A DNA stretch of 64,000 nt, taken from contig QWII01000011.1 in NCBI GenBank assembly GCA_021405325.1, positions 62,001 to 126,000 on the forward strand, in the 5' to 3' direction. The notes beneath the pieces were generated by a model. That model worked only from the letters and a program-made list of their open reading frames with translations, was not told the DNA's origin and did not search any database. Position 1 is the stretch's first letter, and every line of letters begins with the position of its first letter. Below, one piece after another: positions 1-6,320 of this stretch. A program made the translations under genes and the position numbers. The stretch comes from Caldilinea sp. CFX5. GTDB taxonomy: Bacteria > Chloroflexota > Anaerolineae > Caldilineales > Caldilineaceae.

Positions 1-2
1 GC

Positions 3-209
3 ATACAACTGCTCGTCGACTTTGCGCCGATGCATTGGGATTATGGCAAAATCAATCATTTGACGGGTGTCAATGACAAACTGTTTTTCATGGTTTACGA
101 TATGAAAGGTGATAACGATGGTCTTTGGGTTTATCAGTCGGGGATAGAGACACAAGAGCAGAAGCCGTTTTTGCCCGCGATATTGTACAGCCGGGAAAGG
201 TTCCATTGA
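3..209 (+). CDS. C-terminal end of an ELWxxDGT-repeat-like propeller protein (5' partial)
   Basis: The frame is open from the left edge of the window and ends at TGA 207-209, so only the last 68 residues are seen. The segment GVNDKLFFMVYD followed by DGLWVYQSG matches the pattern of ELWxxDGT (hyalin-like) repeats, in which a short strand (V-N/G-x-x-L-F-F) precedes a G-L-W-x-x-D/SG turn. Such proteins are normally exported beta-propellers of several hundred residues. The stop overlaps the ATG of the next ORF (TGATG). The family call rests on one repeat only. Confidence 0.5.
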   Translation: MQLLVDFAPMHWDYGKINHLTGVNDKLFFMVYDMKGDNDGLWVYQSGIETQEQKPFLPAILYSRERFH

Positions 210-508
210 TGAGCACGAAGCTTTTTCCAACTAAACCATTGGACCAGCGGTCAGCGCGGTGGATCCGCGTGAGTTTGCGCCTGTTAGGGGTGACGGCGTG
301 GCTCCTGCTCACTTTCCTCTGCTGGCTGTCGCACGCCAACGCCGGCGCCCACGGCGACAGTGGTTCCCGTACCAACCTTTATCTATGGGAATATCCCATC
401 GGCCCCCCTTCAATGGATCGGCCCGGATGGCGCAGTCCAATCACCACCCTCCTAAGGGAACGCTTAGTAATTACTTTCGCTCATCGCTCGCCTAGAAGTT
501 GTTGCTAG
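209..508 (+). CDS. short ORF with signal-peptide-like N-terminus, probably a truncated gene
   Basis: The ATG at 209 overlaps the preceding stop, so translation is probably coupled. The 99-residue product has a basic N-terminus followed by a hydrophobic stretch near residues 22-43 (SLRLLGVTAWLLLTFLCWL) and an Ala-x-Ala-like site (HANA), which looks like a Sec signal peptide or membrane anchor. After about residue 75 the sequence becomes Arg/Ser-rich and shows no family likeness. An exported protein that stops 50 residues after its signal peptide, immediately before gene debris on the other strand, suggests truncation by a deletion or frameshift. Function unknown. Confidence 0.4.
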   Translation: MSTKLFPTKPLDQRSARWIRVSLRLLGVTAWLLLTFLCWLSHANAGAHGDSGSRTNLYLWEYPIGPPSMDRPGWRSPITTLLRERLVITFAHRSPRSCC

Positions 509-598
509 ACGCGCCCGTCGGGAACCCGCTTGCATTGCCGAACAGCAGTGGAGCCGAGTGCAAACAACGTCTGTAAAGCGACCTGCGTCTTGACGACT

Positions 599-858
599 TC
601 ATCCGTAATGTTCATCTGCTCGAACAAGGAGTGCCGATTGGAGTTCTTGCTGGGCTTCCGGTAGGCGGCCGGCGGCTTGGTAGACAGCACCCAACTCCCG
701 CTGGGCATAGGCGCCCATGAAAGCGCCACCATTCGCCGTGAGCTTCGGCCAAATTGGCGGCGGCCACGCTCATCATATAGGGCGATTGTGTGCTTTTGAA
801 AAATTGATAGGCTTGGCGGCCCGGTTCCAGGAGTGCCTGATATACGGACGCCAATTCA
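599..858 (-). pseudogene. frameshifted TPR-repeat fragment
   Basis: Read on the minus strand from about 856, one frame gives ELASVYQALLEPGRQAYQFF then VAAANLAEAHG. Near 735 the coding signal moves to another frame (ANGGAFMGAYAQRELGAVYQ, then AAGRLPEAQQELQSALLV) and ends at TGA 601-599. The alternating A-x-x-Y and A-G-R-L-P-E-A pattern is typical of tetratricopeptide repeats. Neither frame is intact and there is no start, so this is a relic of a larger TPR protein. It lies head-on against the plus-strand ORF that begins at 858. Confidence 0.55.
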
Positions 859-1148
859 TGGAACTATCAGTCGTCCCATGGGAAACCATTGCTGAATCAG
901 CCGACGAAGCAACACTACCTCCCTCTACCCTCTGGCCGATACTGGAAGGATTGCTTCATGATGAGAAAGAGTGGCTGGTTGTCACTAAACTGTTGGTCGA
1001 GCAGGCCAAACCGCGCCACCTTTATGCAGAGCAGTCGGGGCTGTTTGCCAGTGTGGAGGAAATCAACACCATCCGCGAACGGGTGAAGGGCCGGTTGCAA
1101 CGCAACCAAGCCTTTCGTCACTATTTGCAGACGCTGCTCAATCCATGA
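858..1148 (+). CDS. hypothetical protein, 96 aa
   Basis: The ORF encodes a soluble, helix-rich 96-residue product with an even spread of acidic and basic residues (LEGLLHDEKEWLVVTKLLVE, then INTIRERVKGRLQRN). There is no convincing ribosome-binding site before ATG 858, and the start lies exactly where the minus-strand TPR relic begins, so the true N-terminus may be missing. The same frame stays open past the TGA for about 43 more codons (NRRNFFHITPPVVALTATTP onward), so the stop could also be a nonsense change in a longer gene. No family recognised. Confidence 0.4.
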   Translation: MELSVVPWETIAESADEATLPPSTLWPILEGLLHDEKEWLVVTKLLVEQAKPRHLYAEQSGLFASVEEINTIRERVKGRLQRNQAFRHYLQTLLNP

Positions 1149-1425
1149 AATAGACGCAACTTCTTCCATATCACACCGCCAGTGGTTGCCTTGACAGCGA
1201 CCACACCAGAAAACAGTGGTGTGGAGACAACGGCAATCGACCTCAACAACCTGCCGCTTTGCACCCCACCTGTGAGTAGTGACTGCCTTTGACTCACTTG
1301 TGTTACTGACTCACTATCTCGCGCCTTGATTGTCACCTTCCTATCAAATATTTGTCATAAATCGCATCCATTTGTCAGACACTTCGCTCGCCCAAGTCAT
1401 AGAACGCCCTGGCGAAAGGAGTACA
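1149..1425. other. intergenic stretch
   Basis: Apart from the frame that stays open after the upstream stop (to about 1290), I see no gene here. The motif TGACTCACT occurs twice near 1292 and 1307 and could be a regulatory site. The remainder is AT-richer than its surroundings and probably carries the promoter of the small-gene cluster that follows. Confidence 0.3.
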
Positions 1426-1464
1426 ATGTTCAGCGCTGTGCAAAAGCCCTATATCGTGTATTGA
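1426..1464 (+). CDS. possible 12-residue leader peptide
   Basis: AAAGGAG is followed four bases later by ATG 1426 and an open frame of 12 codons, MFSAVQKPYIVY, ending at TGA 1462-1464. The Shine-Dalgarno match is among the strongest in the region although the product is tiny, and the frame stands just ahead of the small-gene cluster. It may be a translated leader or simply a fortuitous start. No attenuator structure was recognised after it. Confidence 0.25.
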   Translation: MFSAVQKPYIVY

Positions 1465-1485
1465 ATAAACAGAAAGCGGTTAAGT

Positions 1486-1584
1486 ATGGTGAATGATTTT
1501 GGTGGGTCAACCAACTTGACGATCAACGTGATCAGCAAACAGCGGAAGCAGTATCGACAGTATTTAATGAAAGGGACAACTTGA
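1486..1584 (+). CDS. possible 32-aa small protein
   Basis: ATG 1486 opens a 32-codon frame ending two bases before the start of the next gene. The product is basic at its C-terminal half (SKQRKQYRQYLMKG), in keeping with the other small basic proteins of the cluster. The ribosome-binding site is weak (AAGCGG). Support comes mainly from the tight spacing to the following gene. It may be coupled to that gene or may not be a gene at all. Confidence 0.3.
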   Translation: MVNDFGGSTNLTINVISKQRKQYRQYLMKGTT

Positions 1585-1585
1585 T

Positions 1586-1795
1586 ATGTATAACTATCTT
1601 GGGTATGACTACAAAGAAGCGCAACGGCAGTATGAAGAGCGGATTCGCGAAGCCCAGGCTTGTCATGCCGAACAACGGCAAATGCTCCAAGCATTGGCGC
1701 AGGCTGTAAACTGGTTGGGGGGGCGGTTGATTGCCTGGAGTGAACGTGTGCAGATGCGACAAGCGCTGACGCTCCACGACAGTCACTATCGGTAA
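1586..1795 (+). CDS. small basic helical protein, 69 aa
   Basis: AAAGGGA precedes ATG 1586 at a workable distance. The product begins MYNYLGYDYKEAQRQYEERI and continues as one long amphipathic helix rich in Gln, Arg and Glu. The layout (short aromatic N-terminus with Tyr, then R/Q/E-rich helix, then W/R segment) is shared with the small proteins at 2889 and 53385. Together with 1849, 2066, 2598 and 2889 it forms a run of short codirectional genes. No known family or function; a nucleic-acid-binding or antitoxin-like role would be speculation. Confidence 0.6.
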   Translation: MYNYLGYDYKEAQRQYEERIREAQACHAEQRQMLQALAQAVNWLGGRLIAWSERVQMRQALTLHDSHYR

Positions 1796-1848
1796 GAGAA
1801 GCAGTTCGTGAACAGAATTGATTGAACAAAGAGAAAGGGAAGTGTGAA

Positions 1849-2064
1849 ATGTTGGATTATCAAATGATCATGGTGGCTCGTGAAGTGAGTCAGGAGCGTG
1901 TACAGGGGCGGCCGACCGCGCCAAGTTCGGCCCCCTTTGCACACTTGCAGCGCCGCTACCGCGCCGCAAAGGTCTTCCTGGCCGCGTTAGCCGAGCGGTC
2001 GGCGAGGATGGGTTTTGCGTTACGTTATCAGAACCGACATAGGTCGGTGGAAGGCAGAACCTGA
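1849..2064 (+). CDS. small protein, 71 aa, upstream partner of the ParB-fold gene
   Basis: The start at 1849 is chosen over an in-frame upstream ATG because GAAAGGGA lies eight bases before it. The product begins MLDYQMIMVAREVSQERVQ, which resembles the N-terminus of the next protein (MQYQTMMMVGPQAATRGLY), so the two may share a short N-terminal module by duplication. The centre is Arg-rich (HLQRRYRAAKVFLAALAERS). The stop lies one base before the start of the ParB-like gene. Function unknown. Confidence 0.55.
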   Translation: MLDYQMIMVAREVSQERVQGRPTAPSSAPFAHLQRRYRAAKVFLAALAERSARMGFALRYQNRHRSVEGRT

Positions 2065-2065
2065 T

Positions 2066-2548
2066 ATGCAATACCAAACAATGATGATGGTGGGTCCCCA
2101 AGCGGCGACCCGCGGTTTGTATGAAGAGTTTCGCCAGTTGCGGAATAAAGCACTCCGCCGCAAGTTGCTTTCGTTGTTGTTCGGTCGGCGTCATCGGTTA
2201 ATCAATCTGGGGGAAGTGCAGAAAACGGTCAAAGTCAATGCCCGCACCCACGGTGGTCTCAAGCTGGTGCCGCTGGCAAAGATTCGGGGCAGCATCAACC
2301 GCTGTCACGACTTCGACGCCGACTTCCGCCCGTTGCAGGAGTACACCAAAGATCGCTGGGTCAACATTGCTCTGGCCTATAGCCGGGACGAAGGGTTGCC
2401 CCCGGTCGAGTTGGTGGATCTGGATGACACCTACTTTGTCATCGACGGCCATCACCGTATCTCGGTCGCCAAAATGCTGGGTCAACGGGAGATCGAGGCC
2501 GAAGTCACCATCTGGCGCAAAGCAGCGCTGAGTGGTGAAGGCGGGTAG
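2066..2548 (+). CDS. ParB/sulfiredoxin-fold domain protein, 160 aa
   Basis: The C-terminal half carries the ParB-like nuclease/Srx signature VIDGHHRISVAKMLGQ (about residues 126-141), preceded by PPVELVDLDDTYFV and by a D-R-W-V-N-I segment. In ParB-fold proteins this loop binds nucleotide or phosphate. The N-terminal 55 residues are basic (LRNKALRRKLLSLLFGRRHR) and could contact nucleic acid. The protein is much shorter than chromosomal ParB and has no visible HTH domain, so it is not the partition protein. ATG 2066 follows the upstream stop with one base between. A broken copy of its C-terminus lies at 53280-53357, again just before a small-protein gene. The biochemical role is unknown. Confidence 0.75.
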   Translation: MQYQTMMMVGPQAATRGLYEEFRQLRNKALRRKLLSLLFGRRHRLINLGEVQKTVKVNARTHGGLKLVPLAKIRGSINRCHDFDADFRPLQEYTKDRWVNIALAYSRDEGLPPVELVDLDDTYFVIDGHHRISVAKMLGQREIEAEVTIWRKAALSGEGG

Positions 2549-2597
2549 CAGGTGGCACGCATCACGCAACATGTAGCAGATTGTAAAGGAGCTCCCT

Positions 2598-2810
2598 ATG
2601 ATGACGGAAGTACGTTTATTTGAACTGGCTTGCAAAGGGGATCGGCTGGATGAAATCAACGCCGAAGAAGTTTTCAACCGACAGGCCAAAGCGGCTACAC
2701 GGCGACGGGCGTTACTAAAGCTGATCAAACGGGTGATCGCAGCGCTGGGCCGAAAGTCAACGGTCTTAGCTGGCGATGGTTCCGTAGTGACGATGTCAAC
2801 CCGGCGGTAA
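2598..2810 (+). CDS. small hypothetical protein, 70 aa
   Basis: AAAGGAG lies six bases before ATG 2598, a strong initiation signal. The product begins MMTEVRLFELACKGDRLDEI, then a basic helix (FNRQAKAATRRRALLKLIKR), and a polar tail. It is part of the run of small basic proteins around the ParB-fold gene. No family recognised. Confidence 0.55.
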   Translation: MMTEVRLFELACKGDRLDEINAEEVFNRQAKAATRRRALLKLIKRVIAALGRKSTVLAGDGSVVTMSTRR

Positions 2811-2888
2811 GCGCATCAACGGTCGTCTGGGAAGGCAAATAGGATTGTGTAATTACGAAGTGCGATTTAGCAAACAGGAGAACGCATA

Positions 2889-3110
2889 ATGACTACGCTC
2901 AATTTTAATCCCTGGAGTTACGAACTGGCGCGCGAACGCCAGCAGCAATTGATGCAAGAAGCGGCGCAACAACGCCGCCTCAAAGCCCTCCGCCCGGCGG
3001 TAAAACGCACTTGGCTGCGGCTACAACCTCTTGCCTTGCTCAGGACATGGCGACTTGTCACACCCCGGCTGCAATGGGCCGGCCCGGCTGACGAAGCGCC
3101 CTGCAACTGA
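2889..3110 (+). CDS. small basic helical protein, 73 aa
   Basis: ACAGGAG precedes ATG 2889 by seven bases. The N-terminus NFNPWSYELARERQQQLMQE is followed by an Ala/Gln/Arg helix and a Trp/Leu/Arg segment. Its layout matches the protein at 53385 (EYELTQQRLAERRQEAARWR), including the Y-E-L motif, and both genes end just before a terminator with the same core (CCCATCGGT...CCGGTGGG). This is the last gene of the small-protein cluster. Function unknown. Confidence 0.6.
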   Translation: MTTLNFNPWSYELARERQQQLMQEAAQQRRLKALRPAVKRTWLRLQPLALLRTWRLVTPRLQWAGPADEAPCN

Positions 3111-3149
3111 GAGGGCAAAACATCATGACACCTAGCTTTTTCCATCTTG

Positions 3150-3182
3150 AAAACCCATCGGTCAAACCGGTGGGTTTTTCTT
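3150..3182 (+). terminator. rho-independent terminator of the small-gene cluster
   Basis: A 13-bp stem (AAAACCCATCGGT, pairing with ACCGGTGGGTTTT with one G-T wobble) and a 3-nt loop are followed by a T-rich run. It stands 40 bases after the stop at 3110. The stem is nearly identical to the one at 53649. Confidence 0.85.
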
Positions 3183-3190
3183 TTCCCACG

Positions 3191-3282
3191 GTAACTACCA
3201 AGCCTGCCCGCTCTAAGCCAGTCCGTGACTGGCGATTGGGTCGCCAGTCACGGACTGGCTTAGAGCGGGCTTAGTAGCTACC
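3191..3282. mobile_element. mobile hairpin element with target duplication (copy 1)
   Basis: Perfect 30-bp arms lie at 3206-3235 and 3241-3270 with a 5-nt loop. The outer ends read GTAACTACCAAGCC on the left and, on the reverse strand at the right, GGTAGCTACTAAGCC. The whole unit is flanked by the direct repeat TCCCACG (3184-3190 and 3283-3289). The inner stem contains AGTCCGTGACTGGCG, shared with the elements at 7612, 28031 and 28140. There is no coding capacity. The structure fits a MITE-like insertion. Confidence 0.7.
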
Positions 3283-3318
3283 TCCCACGTTGGTGACGCA
3301 CCTGACGGCGCCTGGCGC

Positions 3319-4407
3319 TTATTTGCCTGTGCGCAGAACATGTCGCTCATCGACGGCACGTTCGGCCAGGAGGGCAAGCTGCGGTTCGGTGCCCAAGCCG
3401 ATAAGGACATCACCCATTGCCAACTTGAAATCCGCCGGCAAGTGGGTGTAGAGTTTGCCGTCATGACGGCGCACAGCTAGGACATTGACGCCGGTGGCGC
3501 TGCGCACATGACACTCAGCCAGGGTGCGGCCATTCATGGTGGATGCACCACCAATCTTAATCTCCTCAATGCGCAATTCCAGCTCACCGCTGCGCATGAT
3601 CACATCGAGAAACTCGACGACGCTGGGGTGGAGCAACTGGGCCGCCATGCGATGCCCGGTGATCAGATAAGGGTTGATGACCTGATTGGCGCCGGCAATG
3701 CGCAGCTTGCGTTCACTCTCCGGTTGGTTGCTGCGCGAGATGATAAAGAGGTTGGGGTTAAAGGTGCGCGCGCTGAGGACGACAAAGACATTGGTGGCGT
3801 CATTGGGCAGACAGGTGCATAAGCCGCTGGCATGTTCGATGCCGGCCTGCAACAAAATCGGATCGCTGGCCGCGTCGCCGATGATGTAGGGGATGCCCGC
3901 TTTTTCAAAGGCGGTTACATTCTCCGGCCCGCCGTCGATCACCACCACCTCATAGCGGTTGGCGCGTAGGCCCTGTACCACCTGTTGCCCGACTCGGCCA
4001 TAGCCGCAGATAATATAATGGTTGCGTAGTTTCTGAATCGTGCGCCCCATCCGTTGTCTCCGTAACATGCCGTTTAACTCACCGGCAATCAAATAATCAG
4101 CCAAGCTGCTAAAGGTATAAGCCACACCGCCGACGCCTAACAAGATTAAGGCGACGGTGAAGAGCTCGCCACTGACGGTGAGGGGACGTACTTCGCCATA
4201 ACCCACCGTGCTCAGGGTGATGACCGTCATAAAGAGCGCGTCATGCCAGGACCAACCTTCCAGCACGCGATAGCCAAGCGTGCCCACAGTTAACAGGCTG
4301 CTCATGACAAGAAAGATTGTCCATATCCGCCCGTGTGGGGGCCACAGCTCACGCAAGGGTTGACCTCCCGGTTGGGGCAGGGGCTGACGCTGGTTGGTGT
4401 GGGGCAA
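3319..4407 (-). CDS. two-TM potassium channel with RCK/TrkA domains
   Basis: An integral membrane channel for potassium of 362 residues. The first membrane helix is near residues 28-48, the selectivity filter TVGYGE is at 67-72, and a second helix runs to about 101. A Rossmann RCK-N domain starts with YIICGYGRVG (131-140) and contains the DGGPENV and GDAASD segments, and a TrkA-C-like domain occupies the last 90 residues. This is the MthK/Kch-type layout, probably gated by a ligand bound to the RCK ring. The start overlaps the 3' end of the upstream acetyltransferase gene by 59 bases, so the two are likely cotranscribed. A later start at Met35 would remove half of the first helix and is less likely. 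Confidence 0.9.
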   Translation of the reverse strand: MPHTNQRQPLPQPGGQPLRELWPPHGRIWTIFLVMSSLLTVGTLGYRVLEGWSWHDALFMTVITLSTVGYGEVRPLTVSGELFTVALILLGVGGVAYTFSSLADYLIAGELNGMLRRQRMGRTIQKLRNHYIICGYGRVGQQVVQGLRANRYEVVVIDGGPENVTAFEKAGIPYIIGDAASDPILLQAGIEHASGLCTCLPNDATNVFVVLSARTFNPNLFIISRSNQPESERKLRIAGANQVINPYLITGHRMAAQLLHPSVVEFLDVIMRSGELELRIEEIKIGGASTMNGRTLAECHVRSATGVNVLAVRRHDGKLYTHLPADFKLAMGDVLIGLGTEPQLALLAERAVDERHVLRTGK

Positions 4408-5275
4408 TGAAGCGAGTCAGCACAGGGGTAATACGGCCGGTTGGTCGAAAACCGACGGCGCGATATAACTGTTGCGCTGTGCGGTTATGCACCTGGGTAT
4501 TGAGCGCAACCGTTTGAACCCCTTCGGTTTGCGCATAGTGCAGGGCATCGTACAAGAGCGCTTTGCCCCAACCGCGGCCCTGCCAATCGGGGTGAATCGC
4601 CAGGCGTGCCAAGTGCGCCGTGTCACCGCTGGTGGTCAGGGCTGTATAGCCAATCAGCGCGTCATGATGAAGCGCCACTTGCAGCCGGCTGGTCAACAAA
4701 AGTTCGCGGAGCATGGTGCTATCAAAGTGCCACAGGGGTGGAAAGGCCGCAGTGTCGATCAGCGCTAAGGCGGTCAGATCAGTGGCTTGTCCTGGGCGTA
4801 GGGTTAATTCAGCGGTAGCGGGCAAGGTTGTCGGCTGCCACCGTTGGAGCCGACTCAATTCAAAGTATTGCACCTCTTCCGTCAGCGCAAAACCGGCGCC
4901 GAAGAGGGACGGGCGCAACCAATCGGCGTCGGCGTAGACGATCAACAGATGACCTTGTGGGCTGGGCTGAAGATAGGGCAGGGCGGCATTGAGCAAGTCA
5001 CCGACGTAGAGCGAGGGCGCCCGTCCCCGCACCAGGGTCAACGCCCGCAAATAAGCGCGTGTCGGCGCCGCTGCCGGTAACGTAACGGGCCGAGGTTCAT
5101 CCTGAATACAAATAAAGCCCCACGGTTGCTCCCGCTCGTCGGCCAGGAGCGCAATCTGCTGCGCCAGCAGCGCCGCCAAATCCTCCGCCCCTAGATTATG
5201 GTAGAGGTAGCGACTCCGTTGCCAGAGTTGACGGACTTGCGCAACGTGGTCGGCGGCGACGCGATGGATGGGCAT
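4349..5275 (-). CDS. GNAT-family N-acetyltransferase, 308 aa
   Basis: The C-terminal half (about residues 155-290) is a GNAT domain: ARLAIHPDWQGRGWGKALL (about 223-241) is motif A with the acetyl-CoA pyrophosphate loop QGRGWG, and NRTAQQLYRAVGF is the C-terminal beta-bulge motif. The N-terminal half looks like a second, degenerate GNAT-like domain without the loop, as in tandem GNAT proteins. The substrate cannot be predicted. It precedes and overlaps the potassium channel gene. Confidence 0.8.
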   Translation of the reverse strand: MPIHRVAADHVAQVRQLWQRSRYLYHNLGAEDLAALLAQQIALLADEREQPWGFICIQDEPRPVTLPAAAPTRAYLRALTLVRGRAPSLYVGDLLNAALPYLQPSPQGHLLIVYADADWLRPSLFGAGFALTEEVQYFELSRLQRWQPTTLPATAELTLRPGQATDLTALALIDTAAFPPLWHFDSTMLRELLLTSRLQVALHHDALIGYTALTTSGDTAHLARLAIHPDWQGRGWGKALLYDALHYAQTEGVQTVALNTQVHNRTAQQLYRAVGFRPTGRITPVLTRFIAPHQPASAPAPTGRSTLA

Positions 5276-5290
5276 AGGGTACTCACAAGT

Positions 5291-5350
5291 GGGCGATCAA
5301 GAGATTGGGCGTAATTACCAAGCCTCAATCTCTGAATTTCTTGATCGCCC
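5291..5350. repeat. imperfect inverted repeat between genes
   Basis: GGGCGATCAAGAGATTG (5291-5307) pairs with the stretch at 5326-5350, whose arm is interrupted by about 8 bases. The flanks GTAATTACCAAGCC (5311) and CAGTTAC (5353) resemble the ends of the mobile hairpin elements, so this may be a rearranged copy. It lies between the isomerase stop and the acetyltransferase start. Confidence 0.55.
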
Positions 5351-5367
5351 AATCAGTTACTTTCTAC

Positions 5368-6237
5368 TTAGACACCCGCCAGGAAGCGCGCACCCTGTAG
5401 AATCCCGAATTGTTCGCTTGCGGTAGGCCCGTTGAAATTCTCGTCTTCCAACTCAATGGAGACGCAGCCCTGGTAGCTCTTTTCCATCAGCATACGGAAG
5501 ATCTCCAACCAGCGGATCTGCCCCTGGCCGGGGATCGTGTAGCGCCAGGCATGGGCGCCAAAGCGAATCGGCTTGGCAAAGGTGGCCGGCTGTTCATGAC
5601 CAAATTCATATTGATTTTCGGCCATCAGTTCCGTGTCCTTGCCGTGGACATGGTAGGCGCGATCGCCAAATTCCTGCAAGAAGCGAAGATAATCGATGCC
5701 CATGCGCATCAGGTGCGACGGATCGTAGTTGATCCCCATCGCCTTGGAGGGAATCGCCTTGAAAAAGGCGCGCAACCCTTCCGGCGTACAGCAGAGCGCC
5801 CCCGGCCCCGGCCACCCTTCAATGACAATGCGCCCATTGTTGGCTTCCAACACCGGCGCCAGTTGGCTAAAGCTCTCGACCATGTAGCCGAAATTTTCGG
5901 CGCGCGGCAGTTCTGGTTTCTCCGGCAACATTACCAAAAAGAAGTTGGTTGGGGTACTGCTGGCGCATGCTTTGATAAAGGCGCTATTGGCAGCAACAGC
6001 CTCTGCACGCTTGCCTTTGTCTGGGGAAATCATCCCCTTGTTATCAAGCAAGTCAATAGAGCCGATGCGCAACCCTGTTGCACGCACCACTGACGCCCCT
6101 TCTACGGCATCTTTGGTCAGATCGATCACTTCTAAGCCATTTTCTTTCGCCCACCCCAACAACGCGGGCAGGTTCTTCTGCCAATCAGTCCCACCACGGC
6201 GAAAGCCGATGGGAAAATTACCTGTACGGGTCTTCAT
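5368..6237 (-). CDS. TIM-barrel sugar isomerase/epimerase (AP endonuclease 2 fold)
   Basis: The protein of 289 residues starts at ATG 6237, chosen over an in-frame upstream ATG because AGGA lies just before it and MKTRTGNFPIGFRRGG is the natural N-terminus of the fold. The segments IVIEGWPGPGALCCTPEGL, GINYDPSHLMRMGID, AYHVHGKDTEL and SIELEDENF supply the Glu, Asp/His, His and Glu metal ligands expected in xylose-isomerase-like TIM barrels. The likely reaction is isomerisation or epimerisation of a sugar or sugar acid in the cytoplasm. It lies directly downstream of an enolase-superfamily dehydratase, which suggests a shared sugar-acid pathway. Confidence 0.85.
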   Translation of the reverse strand: MKTRTGNFPIGFRRGGTDWQKNLPALLGWAKENGLEVIDLTKDAVEGASVVRATGLRIGSIDLLDNKGMISPDKGKRAEAVAANSAFIKACASSTPTNFFLVMLPEKPELPRAENFGYMVESFSQLAPVLEANNGRIVIEGWPGPGALCCTPEGLRAFFKAIPSKAMGINYDPSHLMRMGIDYLRFLQEFGDRAYHVHGKDTELMAENQYEFGHEQPATFAKPIRFGAHAWRYTIPGQGQIRWLEIFRMLMEKSYQGCVSIELEDENFNGPTASEQFGILQGARFLAGV

Positions 6238-6270
6238 AAAAATCCTTCGCTTTTGTGTGTCCGAGGGGGA

Positions 6271-6320
6271 AAGGATGCCGGATGAAAGCTGGGCGGAGTA
6301 CACTTTCATCCGGCATCCTT
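6271..6320. repeat. 18-bp inverted repeat between dehydratase and isomerase genes
   Basis: AAGGATGCCGGATGAAAG (6271-6288) is perfectly repeated in inverse at 6303-6320 with a 14-nt loop. One arm overlaps the stop codon of the upstream dehydratase gene. It could attenuate or stabilise the mRNA between the two genes. No T-run follows. Confidence 0.8.

Noticed and set aside
3184..3289. Hairpin at 3.2 kb as the terminator of the small-gene cluster
   Set aside because: A standard terminator with a T-run already stands at 3150-3182; the hairpin has flanking direct repeats and no T-run, so an element is the better reading.
5410..6093. Long plus-strand open frame opposite the sugar isomerase gene
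   Set aside because: It is the reverse-strand shadow of a conserved TIM-barrel gene and shows no family likeness, no ribosome-binding site and unusual amino acid content.
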